Source: Anoplopoma fimbria (Eukaryota > Chordata > Actinopteri > Perciformes > Anoplopomatidae). Taken from it: DNA of 64,000 nt. Shown here piece by piece: positions 43,501 to 64,000 of the stretch. The stretch's first letter is position 1, and every line of letters begins with the position of its first letter. The notes beneath the pieces are model-generated. The model made no database searches. It was not told where the DNA came from and saw only the letters and a list, made by a program, of their open reading frames with translations. Position numbers and translations under genes: made by a program. Where the stretch lies: contig NC_072467.1 in the NCBI RefSeq assembly GCF_027596085.1, positions 7,865,476 to 7,929,475 of the forward strand, read 5' to 3'.

Positions 43501-46269
43501 TGTGACGTAATCAAGCCTCTCAGCATCAACTCTTTCGTAATAAAACACTCAATGTAATAAAAGTATCTCAAAAACCTAAAACATTCCAGCTGTAAACTCA
43601 ACACAGACACTGCAGCTTATCCCCTAAAACTGCAGATTATCAGCACTTGACACAGGGTGTCCACAGTGCCAATAATTTTCAAGGACTGGGCGAGGTCCCT
43701 GTGCAAGGCCTGTCACCCAGAATAAAACAAATGTAGATTGTGGGAAGGACAAATATGTGCCTTTGACTACTTACACAGTAGGTAATAAGAACATTTTACA
43801 AAGTATACACCTTATAAATGAGCCCTCAGTATGAATACACTCATATCATGTAATAACACAATGATGTAACTATTCCATGGACACAAAACATGCAAGCATT
43901 TACCATTTACAAACATAAGCATTAAAAGGTGCAAGATCGGAGATTGAAAGCATTTCAAATGCCTCTCAACGGCTCTCAACATCTATGGCAAGCAGGCAAC
44001 TCATAGCTAATTGCGCTAACAGTGCAAACTACAGCGAAAGTGTTGACAGAGCTAACAGTGTTTACCTCAGTTGGCTGGAGGGTGGGCACTATTTATGTTT
44101 AATACAGCTCCTTTAAATAAAACCAAATTTTGCATTTGTGTGATTTTCTGTGTGAAATTCTGCAACGTAATACAGTGTGCAAATCTTTTGAGTTCAGAGT
44201 AAAGCTGGCAGCATTTACACAAGCTGTAGCTCCATACGTTAAACTAGAGATGAGTGAGAGGTAGATATCGATTGCCGAGGCGCTAGCTACGGTGAGAACA
44301 ATCCAACCGGCAGTGCCTGTGTAAAAAAGAAGGGCAGTGGATCTATGGTGTTAAGCCTTCTCTATAAATACACTCGCCGGCTACCCAGCAGCCTAGGAAC
44401 GCACGTCAAGGGGTCAGGAGGTTAGTCACAAACCCTAAATTTGTTTGTTTGTGTGTGTGTGTGCGTGTTGGATATGGTAAGCAAAGATAAAGAATGAGGA
44501 ACTGTGAGGTACAGATTATAATTTTTTTTCTGTTGTAAAAGAATGCAGAAGCAAAACAGCTGTGACAGGAAAAACAATTAGGACAGCAATAAGAAAATTG
44601 AAGAGACAAATATTATTATTTTTCAAGTATTCTAATTGTGCAAATAACAATACCAGCACACAGCAATCTGCATGGAAATCTCATAATGGAAAAACCTAGT
44701 TTCCATTTATAAAATTCTTAAATAGGGTTTCTGATGTCGTAAACAGTAACTGGGCGTCTTTGTCATACTTTTTTAATAATAACAGGGTAAGCTGCTTCCC
44801 CAGATGAATCTGGTACTAACACAAAAGACTACTGTCCACAGACATGACAGGGTGTTACAATGCTGGTGTCTTAAAAAACAGCTAATATTATGGCAGTTAA
44901 ATCGGATACTTGCATCAACAGACAGGTGTAACAAAATTAACAATGATGTAATGTCACTTTTGCAGTGTAATATCTACAAATAATGCCTCAACTTGGCTAC
45001 ACTAGTATATACTAGTTGATACTATAGTATACTCTTTGATTTAATGATGCAGTTATATCATAACTTTGAAAATGTCAGCACTGTTTTAATGAGCTCACAC
45101 AGATGAAGCTTATCTGGGGAAAAAGCGACATTCTGGAGAGAAAGGGACCTGCTTTTAGACATAAAGGCCAACTTACAGCTGTTGAGTTACTTTGGACAAA
45201 AACTCTGCAAGACCATAGGAGGAGAAGGGAATCTTGGCACAATAGAGGCTGCTAAAAGTGCCTTTGCTCTCTGGAGGCAGAGAGACAGATTCAATATGGA
45301 GCAGTTTTGGCCTATATCCCCCAGTAGGCGTCGGGGAAAGCATTTATATCTCAGGGGAACTGGAGCTGCATTAAGCCATTTATCAAAGCCAGGAGTGGAA
45401 CACTTCCATTGTTAGCAGCAGTAAGATTCAAACTTATAGTTTATAGGCTTCAGTATTTCTTGGAAAATACTAGGAAGACATTTTACACTTGTTACATACT
45501 GGCAATCAAGTGTTTTTTTAAAGACTGCTTTTTAATAGTGTGAGGTGACAGTATCTTTTTGACAATATTGCCTGCTTAGAAGCTGCTTTGGTACGTTTTT
45601 TTCTACCTTGTACTTATATTTTGCAATTTGGAAAAAAGCTTCACTTATCATTGGCATTTGAAATGAATTATTATAAGTGGCCATGGTACTGCATGTAAAG
45701 TGGAGACATTGAGCACAAGGTTGAATATTGAAGAAGCAGGAGAATTCACATGATGAGATGACAACAACAACTCAGAACAGTCAGCTTAAGGTCAATGACT
45801 TCTTTGAATAGATTTCGTCAGTAAAACAAACATTTGAATCATTATGAGGGACAAATAAACTTCATTACAGCTCTGACACAACATCTGAGCTAAAGACAGA
45901 AAGCAGTGATTCACCAACCTGTTGAATAAACAGGGAGCCATGTAAAATAAGAGTCAACCTCAAGATCCAATTGGTTGGGCGTTTTGGTGGTTGACTGGTT
46001 TAAGGGGTGTAACGTGAAATATTAAAACATTTCATTCAAGACTAATTCTGGCCTGTAGCATAACATTTGTCACAAGGCTGCATTTCATGTCTATCTATAC
46101 TGGCATATGTTTAAATAAAATCAAAAAAGAAAGAATGATACAATTATTCCGATAATTATAGACATTTAAACCAATGAACAGTCACTGGCACTGTTAAACT
46201 ATAATCCCAGGAAAGATTTGGCTATTAATTCCCCAATATTTGGTCTTTTTATGTATGTATCCTTACAAT

Positions 46270-46400
46270 GGATGTTAGAGATTAGAGTGGAGATGATGGG
46301 GAAGAGAGGAGAGATGACATGTGACGAAGGTCCCCAGCTGGACACAAACCAGTCACACCACAGTTAGCGTCTTAAACCCCAAGCCAGCGGGTGGCTTCTC
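46270..46400 (-). mobile_element. tRNA-derived SINE fragment
   Basis: Read on the minus strand from about 46400 it has a tRNA-like head with a B-box-like GGTTTGTGTCC, then GCTGGGGACCTTCGTCACAT and a CT-rich body (CTCTCCTCTCTTCCCCATC). This is the layout of a common teleost SINE. The 5' A-box region is degraded. Confidence 0.55.
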
Positions 46401-48406
46401 CTTTCGAGTCTGATCAACAGTATGCAGTCGGACATCGTACTTATTGAGTATTTCTCACAGCACAGCATGGAAGTTGGGACATCTGTTGCTGTGTCTTCCT
46501 GCTAGAAAAAGCAGCGTTTAAAAAAAAAAAGCAGCACTAACCACCCACAGCAACAGCTCAAATAGCTCTTCACATTCTCACCGCCCTTTTCTCTTTCCTT
46601 CATTCACTGCTACTCTCTCCCAATTTGTCATTCACGGCAGAGCAAAGCCACGGTTCTAGTTGATAGGCTTATGGACCAACACCATTAAATGTCTCCACCT
46701 GATTAGCGCAAGGTAGACTGTCCCATGGTACGACTAGGCTTTGGGTGTTTTTTAGAGATCTACACAGAACACCTCCAGTCTTTATAAAATCTAGCCTATG
46801 TTGGAAAAACTCAGGAAAAATGCAATAGACATTAATTTGTTGGGTTATGGAGGATTAAGGCTCATGCATTAGACATGGAGTATTTAAAGCAACACGGACT
46901 TGATCAAAACCAGGTATGCAAATAGGAGAAGACTGTTGTTATCGATCTTATGACCTATTTCTATCCCTATGACCTTCAAATGCCTGATATGTTTCCATCC
47001 CTGCTATTGACACCACTTGCAGTCTGGCATATAACGGTCATTCAATATTCAATCAATTTTTGTCCAGTGCCAGTCTGACAGAGAATCCTAATACTGTATA
47101 TCAGGCCTTCATTGAACTGTATAAACCACTCTGAAAAATGTTAGTCAATTGAAAGTACAGACAGATCGCAGAAGTACTGATACAACAAAGCAAGGACTTG
47201 ACAGAGCTTTGACAAAAATAGAAAGTGGTTAACAAGAGGCTGACTGTTAAACTGTTAAAAGTCTTTTCTCAGTCAACTGCAATTTCACAAACCTCACCCA
47301 ACATTTCACTTCCAGCACTCCGGTAATCATTTCCTCTTGTGCTTGGATAGCCTTCTTGTGAGCTTTTTTTCTTCACTATTTTGAGTGACACATTCCAGTA
47401 ACCTTTAAAACTATTAACTAAAGGGCACTTCTGTGTTATTCTCATCTTCAGCAAAGCCCAACTCCACATAATGCCACACAAGTAAAGATGATGAGCTCTT
47501 CTATCTTTATATCGTTAAATCTCCACATTTAGTTATTATCTCATCAAGATATCAAATATTACTAGTATTGTGCGACCCATACTGGATGTATGGCTGAGAC
47601 CAATGTAAGTATTTGCGAGTTAACAAAATCCTAAATTCTGACGAATTAGTTGCTCGTTTTTGTTTTCATAAACACATACAGTGAACACACATTTTTGATA
47701 ATGATCCCTAAATTGGCTATATTTTTTAAATTTTGACTTAGATATGTACTTAGCAGGACATTTTGATGTTGAAAAATGAAATCCTCAGTACTGTCTGGTA
47801 GGCAAGCTGTGTAATGGACACGCTTTTTGAATTACCTTAAACATTTTCTGGTATTTCTGTACCATTATTTCTGGTTATTTATCTGCTGACATATACGCTG
47901 GTACCAATATATCTTCAATAACACAATATTGGCAAATGTATCAGTCTAGTTCTAAACACAACACCTCATTTCTAGTAAGTCATATGATAAACATTAAGGC
48001 TATTTTTGCTTAGTTGTGTATAATCTATCACAAAAAAAACCCACCTAAATATCACCTAAAGCTCTCAATATGAATTGAGAAAGGTCTCTGCAGAAAGGCT
48101 TGTTGACAGTCAAAATGTTCTGGCAAAGAACAAGTCAAAGGTTACAGCTTTGGCATTACATCAGAAACTGGAGTTGAACCATGCTGAAGATTGAGTATAC
48201 CGGTATTTGACATTTAAATGTCCACCAGCCTCACAAGGCTCCTCTGTGACCGCATTGTGTGGATACACACTGCATGCTGCGCGTCGCGCCCTGCGAGCCG
48301 TTTCGCTCTGTAACGGTACTATGACGCCTTCAAGCAGCGGTGCCATTAACGACAGTGGTTATCCCCCACGTTCGTTGTTTTACGGGATATAAGTTAACGT
48401 TACCGA

Positions 48407-48427
48407 TTTTTTTTTTTTTTTTTTTTT
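48407..48427. repeat. T21 homopolymer
   Basis: A run of 21 T on the plus strand, about 0.5 kb downstream of the osbpl5 first-exon donor. Confidence 0.95.
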
Positions 48428-48959
48428 GATCGGTCCAGTTTACCAATTCAGCTCACTGTTACACTTGGTGATATCATATGGTAAAGCCCCTTAGTATTAG
48501 GGAATCACCCCGGGGTGCCGTGACCTGCCCTTGCCTGCTTGGCACAGCCACCCTAGACATCGGCTAGGTTCATGGTTGCCATGCAAACAAGTGACAGCCG
48601 AGCCGCAGCCGCGTGGGGGCACGGTCTGCTAACGAGGTGATGAAGGTTCCACTCCATCGAGCTAGCTCGTGAGATGTGCCACTGCCCGAGCAGACGCAGA
48701 TAACGTCCCGATCCCCACTGGCCGACTTCCTCCAAAACATAGCGGCGTTATAACGCTCCAACAACCGTCCGCGGAGACGCCAATACTCCTTCCTCTACCG
48801 TTTAATGCTGCCTGAGCTCCGCTAGCTAGCGTACGTTAGCACACACACACAACGTAAGAAATACACGCAGCGTCCGCTAAAAATAGCCAGTTCGGTTTCT
48901 CTCTCGACGTGTCGGCGTCGTGGAGTAATAGAGCCGCTACATGCACCGTTAAAACTTAC

Positions 48960-49300
48960 GGTGTCGACCGGAGGGTCGCTCATACAGATGCTTCCGAGCC
49001 TCCTTCCCGATCCAGCGTCATAGCACGGGACTGTGTACAATAGCCGGGTTGAGGGGAACAGCAGGCGGGCAGTGGCGGCGGACGGAGAGAGTCTGCTGGA
49101 GGAGAAGTTTCAACATGGAGAGTGTGGAGAGGACTGGATCCTCCTGCTGCTGCTGCTGCTGCGGTTCATCTGGCTGCTGCTGCTGCTGCTGCACAGGCCG
49201 GCACGGCGACACCTGTGGCGGCAGCAGCGTACAACACCTGCTGCATGGCTCTCTACTGGAGATGTTGACCATGCAGATTCAGTTTTAATGTGACCTAGAA
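48960..49300 (-). promoter_or_regulatory. osbpl5: Probable osbpl5 promoter and non-coding first exon (CpG-rich)
   Basis: GC and CpG content rise sharply from about 48.2 to 49.3 kb. On the minus strand a consensus donor (ACACC|GTAAGTTTT) ends an exon at 48960. The exon contains ATG at 48983 (MSDPPVDT up to the donor). If spliced straight to the start-codon exon at 21814, this ATG is out of frame with MKEE and would stop inside exon 2, so the exon is best read as 5' UTR. The transcription start site is unknown. An intermediate exon joining the ATG in frame is possible. Confidence 0.55.
49144..49191. repeat. Two (CTG)6 tracts
   Basis: (CTG)6 at 49144-49161 and (CTG)6 at 49174-49191 are separated by 12 bp. 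On the osbpl5 strand they read as CAG repeats in the promoter or 5' leader region. Confidence 0.95.
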
Positions 49301-49351
49301 GAGCACACATTATCATACATTTTCATTATCACGTATGAAGTATTTAAGACC

Positions 49352-49675
49352 ATTTAGAGCAGTGGTTCTCAACCATTTTCAGTGATGTACCCCCCCTGTG
49401 AAATACTTTTTCAGCCAAGTACCCACTAACCAGCGCAAAGCATTTTTGGTTGAAATAAAGATGTAATACTAAGCGCAGTGTCTGATTTATTAAACTGGCA
49501 ACACTGACGATTGCATTGTTGCATTGAATTCAGTTTATGCACTTATACTTGTATTTTATTGAATATTTATTAAATAACTACTTTTAAAGGATTTTTGAAT
49601 GGATGCTAATTTTAAATATACGTACCCCCCTGGAGTGCCTTCACGTACCCCCATTTGAGAACCACTGATTTAGAG
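49352..49675. mobile_element. hAT-type MITE with perfect 8-bp target duplication
   Basis: The element spans 49360-49667 (308 bp). Its ends are exact inverted repeats: CAGTGGTTCTCAA at 49360-49372 and TTGAGAACCACTG at 49655-49667. It is flanked by identical 8-mers ATTTAGAG at 49352-49359 and 49668-49675. The 8-bp duplication and CAGTGGTTCTCAA terminus are diagnostic of hAT (Charlie-like) elements. No coding frame is present, so it is non-autonomous. It inserted just upstream of the osbpl5 promoter. Confidence 0.92.
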
Positions 49676-49854
49676 CATCTACAACTTCGTTAAGGTCAAA
49701 ATTCAAGATGTCAATTCAAATCTTAGCCCAAGAAAGCATTGGACAGTGTATTTCACAGTGGTGCATACCGTTTAAATATTTGTATCTACATTAAATGTAG
49801 CACTACACAATGTGAAAATACTCTATTAGAAGTAAAAGTCATACAAACACATGG

Positions 49855-51040
49855 GGTTTAAAGCATGGTTAAGCAAGGGCATAGTTAAACTACTAGATCT
49901 CTATAAGGACAACACTCTAATGTCGTTTGGCGAGCTGAAATGAAAATATGACGTACCACAGAAACACTTCTTTAAGTATTTACAACTTAGAAGTTTTATT
50001 CTGACATGCTTAAAGAATTCAGTGCAACAACCTCCAATGTCCACACTCGAGATATTTTCTACAAAAACTTGTTTCATCAAAGGGCTGGTTACTCAATTAT
50101 ATAATATATTGGTGGAAAACCATAAAGACAACCCTGAGAGTAAGAGACAGGAGTGGATACAAGACTTATAAGAGGACATTTTAGTGGAAGATCGGGGTAT
50201 AATATGTTCAAAGGTACATACACAAACCATTAACACACGACTGAGATTAATACAATATAATTGGATAATGAGAACGTAAATCACCCCTGTGAAGTTAAAC
50301 AAATTTGATCCTAATATTCCTGACCGATGCTATAAGTGCAATATTCATCAAGGTACTTTATATCACTGTTTGTGGGAATGTGAGGAGATTCAAAGATTTT
50401 GGAGTTCGGTGATACAATATATCTCTCCAATTACCTCTTCTCCAATACCTCTAAGTCCAACGCTCTGTATATTAAGCATTTATCCAAACAATTGTTCTCT
50501 TTCTAATAGAGAAAGAAAAATGGTTGACCTATGTCTACTACAGGCCAGGCGCTCAATCGCTCTGTGTTGGAAGAATGTTCGTTGCCCCTCTCTAGGCCAC
50601 TGGTTGAAAAACTTAACATCAAGTTTGGCTCTTGAGAAACTAACATATATAGTTAGGACAAAGCTTCTCAGTTTGACAATATCTGGGAGATGTTTTTGGA
50701 ATTTGTTAAAAATGGTGACATTGAAGAGACATTGGAAATGTGAAGTGACTAATCTGCTGTGAGGAATGTGTGCTGTACTCTGCTCCATGTTTGTGACTGT
50801 ATTTTATTTTATTTACATTATTTCATATATTTATTTATTTCAACTAAATTAGTATTTTCATTGTAAATCTTTGTCCTTCTTGAATTTATGTTTTAACTTA
50901 TAATTTAGCCATTTGTTTATTTTCAAGTGATATTTGTATTATTTATTGTTATTTTATATACTGCCATATGTTCAGGTTGGGGGAAGGTTCATTTATGTAT
51001 GTAAATTGTGTTAAATGTATAAAACCAATAAATATATGTT
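49855..51040 (+). mobile_element. 5'-truncated L1-type LINE, ORF2 C-terminus and 3' UTR
   Basis: The plus strand encodes a decayed end of a fish L1 ORF2. From about 49865 it reads FKAWLSKGIVKLLDLYKDNT with an in-frame stop soon after (49942-49944, TGA). At 50289-50759 a 157-codon frame includes the conserved CYKCNIHQGTLYHCLWEC segment (Cys/His motif) and ends with TGA at 50760-50762. The AT-rich 3' UTR closes with ACCAATAAATATATGTTTTA and a short A run near 51045. Stops and frameshifts upstream make it inactive. It lies in the spacer between ptprj and osbpl5, in the opposite orientation to both genes. Confidence 0.82.
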
Positions 51041-51045
51041 TTAAA

Positions 51046-52588
51046 AAAACATGCAACGAAAACAGTAGACAAGAGAAAATTAAAAGTACTAACAGGCATT
51101 TACTTTCAAAGTTACCAAAAAGAACACAACAAACATGGAAAGTCAGTAATGTAATCGCATCGAAAAGTCTGACGTAAACAAAACCAAACAGCAGCCCTGC
51201 CAGTCAAGGAAGAAAGAGAACTCCATTTTATGGTGGTCACTTTTATAGCCAGGACCACACCTGACCCAAGTGTGGTTATGCAGCACAATGACCCCCGTCA
51301 GAGTGTTTATTATAAGTAACATTTTACAGTTGCAGATTCAGCTGTTGTAGTATATATTTTTTGTATTTTTTTTTACACTGTTGCTTAGTTGAATGTATAA
51401 CAAAGCAATCATATTTTATATCCTGATCATATGAAAAATGTGTAAAGAATTACTAACTATACCTGATACATGTTTTGAATATCCTTGTGTAATTCATTAT
51501 GGTGGATTTACTGGCACAAAAACATTTGAGCCCATCATTAAATTTGGATTGACCAGTTCTGTATACAGACTACAGCTCTGTATACATTTTATTGCAACGC
51601 ACAGCATAGCAAACTAGAAAGAGGCATTCAAATGCCACATCTATATTTAGATCCAACTTGTGGATCTGAGAGAAATGAAATGACGATGATGAGTGAGGAA
51701 ATTGTTAGAAATGTCAGGCTTATAAAGCCGACACGCTGAAAAAATCTTATATTATCACCATGCCAGGAGTGCCCTCCACGTGAAAATGATTGCCCTGAAA
51801 AACACCTCCATATTGCTCCATATCCCCCGAGTGTAGGCCTGATGTGAGCTGTAAAATTAGAACATTTTGAAGTCTCTGAGTATAAAGCTTTTACCTCATG
51901 TAGTAAAAAACAGAAATGCATTACTTATTCATGCTTTGAGGGTGCACTTAGTTACTTACAACCTCAAAGTTGCTCTGAATAATGCAGAGGTGTTCCAGCT
52001 CCGTCGTTCTCTGCAGCATGAAGCATATTCTGTTGTTTGCTTCTTTTGATCTTTCTAGTTGACTGAAATAATTCAGAAACTATTTTTATAATGAAGGTAT
52101 CAGCCGTGCAGTGTTTAGCTTTCATACAGATTTTGAAAAGCTTTTGTTTTTAATGATAGTATCTTGTAAAATGGTACACAACACAGAGACTAGCATATTC
52201 TGAGTGACATCAGCATCAGATTAGACTACATTTAAAAGCAGCTTAAATAATTGATTATATCAAGGGTTAGACAAATAAATAAACATATTATTTGCTAAAT
52301 GTTTAGGTCAAGGCAACATTGCTCCTGTTAGGTTTAACATATGGAACTCTTCCTCAACTTATGTTAGCTACAAAAACAATGCCTGTAAAATTTAGCGGTA
52401 TCAGCTGATTACAATTAGCTGCAGAACACCTGACATATATTTGACACCGAGTAATTACTTTAAGCGGGAAACTTTCATAAATGGCTTTAACTTTCAGCCA
52501 ACTACAAAATGTAACCCCTAAAAATTGTAATAACAGGAAAACTGCATGCAAATATACACAAAACACAGAATACTTAGTTAATATGTTG
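51046..52588. other. Spacer between ptprj and osbpl5, nothing recognised
   Basis: AT-rich sequence without a recognisable exon, RNA gene or transposon with clear ends. Confidence 0.5.
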
Positions 52589-54596
52589 TTTATTCCTTAC
52601 ACTTAACTAGAACTTGAGCGAACCGCTGTTTGGTGACCTAAGCCTGACTTGCCAGGATGGGCAACGTAATTCCAACTGGAAAAGGGAAATCTGGAGTTCC
52701 TTAGGTAAAATTTGAACTAAATCTACTCACCAAAGTCATTACATGCGTAACAAAGAAATGTAGTCGTCTTAAGGAAATATGTTTACATACACACACTGCT
52801 CTTAACTACTCCCGACTGAAAGCGTTGTTGCAAAAGCGAAGCACCCCCTTTCCAAACTTCAGTCAAATTTTTGCCAGAATTTCCTAAGAGCTCAATTCAT
52901 ACTACTAAAATAAAAAAACAACATTTGCTTCTTACAACGTCAACAGCAGTTTCAAAAGTTAATGAATATCAAAAATTAAGATAACATTAGGTGAGAGTAA
53001 AAAGCTTGTTTGGTCCTAGTAAATGAGAGATTTGGGCTGCACTCGCTCACACTCTGATTCAAACCACACACTACAAAGCCATACACAAATGAGGGGTTCA
53101 AATGTAGCAACATCTTTAATCCCACAAAATTTTACAGATTGAAGGATAGACAAATATTAAATCTTGGCTCCTTTTAAATGTATTTGCATTGTACCAGCAA
53201 GCATCTCATAAAGCATTTCAAAAACATCTTACAACTTTGTGAATATTTGCTATTTTTCTTTTCATTAAGTGCTTTCAATCGACATGGATTTGAAAATATC
53301 TACAGGCTAATCAAACATCAAATATCAAAAAAATAAAAAGCGTACCTGCCTCATGGAAAATTCTGCCCTTTAGAAGCTGAAAATAAAGCTTCTCTTGTGA
53401 TTTTAACGTCACATATAGACCAGATATGCAGAAGGAAGCAACATAATATGGATGTTTCTTTGAGGAATGTACAATAAAGAGAAGAAGGACATCAACAAAA
53501 CAAAAACAACGGGCCATGTGACCTTCTTCAAAGTACACACTGGCACAGTATGGATTTTCTAACAACATACCTCTCCAGAAAAACGTTCAGCTGTCTTTGT
53601 TTTAAGTTCCTGAGCTTTTGTTTTTTGTGATCCATCTCTTTTATCAAAATAAGAAAAAGAAAATCTAAGTAAAATAGTGACAATCAAATATTTGGCAAAT
53701 AGCAAAGTATTAGCAAAAGAGTTTCACAAAGCACTGGCCAGAATGTACTCAACGACATGAAAGTATCAGTATAGTTAAAAAAGTGGACAATGTATAGAAA
53801 GACAAATGCATCCAGTGCATTATTCACCACAGTGCATACACATTGAGAAAGTCTCTACAACAGACAAACAAAACTCCTTCATTTATAGACATTGCACATT
53901 AAAAATGCTTAATTAAAAGGCTCAAAAATAATTGGCTGGACTATCTGAAATATTTAAATAAAAAATGATATATTGGAAAACTTAAGGTTTCTGTAACAAG
54001 GCAATATCGAAACAGTCCCTGTTTGCCTTTTTCAGTTTAAGACAGAAATAATGGAGTGTCACCTACTGGCACTAAAGTATACAGGTTTTGAAAGGCACAT
54101 AGTATTCCTATCAGCAATTCTTTGTAAAAGGCAATTCCAAAGGTTCAATATTACAATTTTTTCTTCATCAGAAGTTCCTGTAATAATATCTATACAGCAT
54201 CAAACATATTACCTGAGCAAAAAATGTAATCATCAGTAAGTCATATACAGTAGTAAACAAGCTGTAATAAAACTTAGCAATACAATAACTTGCAGTTATA
54301 AGAGAGAGAAAAATAGATTTTATATCATATCATTCAAATAGTATTGATCAGTGATTATGTCCCCTGTTGTTTCTCCATATACAGCTCCCTCCATTATCAA
54401 ACATTCAACATTTTCAACTAATAAATACCACAAAATATGGATTTTAATCCAGAAAGCTACAAGATTCTTAACAAAAGCGTGACAGGTATAAAAAATAAAT
54501 ATAGCGCAATCAGTTAAAAGCTTCCTTTTGCAAATTTCTGCTCATTTTCTTGCTAAAAGTAAAGAGAGAAGTAGAAGACCTGAGTGTAACCTCGGC
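52589..54596 (-). other. ptprj: Probable ptprj 3' UTR
   Basis: This is sequence downstream of the ptprj stop. It is AT-rich and lacks splice-flanked open frames. A minus-strand AATAAA lies at 52594-52589 and could end a UTR of about 2 kb. No transcript evidence is available, so the end is a guess. Confidence 0.35.

Positions 54597-64000
<9,404 letters not shown>

Larger units (their letters stand above)
21815..48959 (-). other. osbpl5: osbpl5 intron 1 (about 27 kb)
   Basis: This interval separates the likely first exon (donor at 48959) from the start-codon exon. Recognised content is small microsatellites, an AT-rich tract (25439-25508), a dispersed repeat (34032-34250), a repeat carrying nuclear-receptor-like half-sites (38021-38282), a degenerate hAT-like element (40108-40567), a tRNA-derived SINE (46270-46400) and a T21 run (48407-48427). 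Open frames are all short and lack motifs. A nested gene or additional 5' exons cannot be excluded from sequence alone. Confidence 0.65.

Noticed and set aside
45009..45033. ACTAGTATATACTAGT and TACTATAGTA palindromes
   Set aside because: Short AT-rich palindromes of this size are expected by chance in 64 kb.
49033..49293. Plus-strand frames with poly-Leu or poly-Cys near the CpG-rich region, as a divergent gene
   Set aside because: The homopolymers come from the (CTG)6 tracts. No donor or domain supports a plus-strand gene.

Overview
This is vertebrate, almost certainly teleost, nuclear DNA. The coding sequence is cut into many short exons with GT/AG borders. The spacers carry CA/TG microsatellites, tRNA-derived SINEs, an L1 remnant and hAT-like and TTAA-type non-autonomous elements of kinds common in ray-finned fish. 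There are no operons and no CRISPR arrays.

Two protein-coding genes are present, both on the minus strand. The left two thirds hold osbpl5 (ORP5), an oxysterol-binding-protein-related lipid exchanger of ER contact sites. Its 21 coding exons run from the start codon at 21780 to the stop at 5945 and splice in frame to 869 residues. A CpG-rich region at about 48.9-49.3 kb is the probable promoter and non-coding first exon, so intron 1 is about 27 kb and is filled with repeats and unrecognised sequence. The right 9.4 kb hold the 3' part of ptprj (DEP-1/CD148), a type R3 receptor tyrosine phosphatase. In gene order it shows ten complete fibronectin type III exons plus one partial one, a membrane-proximal region, a transmembrane exon, a juxtamembrane stretch with a 9-nt microexon, and the whole single phosphatase domain. 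Its 5' part lies beyond position 64000.

Layout from left to right: 1-0.84 kb featureless; 0.84-3.0 kb an AT-rich degenerate tandem repeat that switches orientation at about 2.2 kb; 3.0-5.9 kb other repeats and the likely osbpl5 3' UTR; 5.9-21.8 kb osbpl5 coding exons, with introns holding a SINE, a 533-bp TTAA-flanked element, microsatellites and a 63-bp near-perfect palindrome; 21.8-48.96 kb intron 1; 48.96-49.3 kb first exon and promoter with two (CTG)6 tracts; 49.36-49.67 kb a hAT-type element with a perfect 8-bp target duplication; 49.85-51.04 kb a 5'-truncated L1; then the likely ptprj 3' UTR; 54.6-64 kb ptprj.

The genes are neighbours in tandem orientation and are not known to act together. 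I found no new multi-gene system. The observations most worth following are at DNA and RNA level: the inverted minisatellite, the intronic palindrome, a repeat-borne nuclear-receptor composite site in osbpl5 intron 1, a CA microsatellite beginning 7 nt from the splice donor that splits the phosphatase signature motif, and evidence that the ptprj ectodomain is growing by tandem exon duplication.
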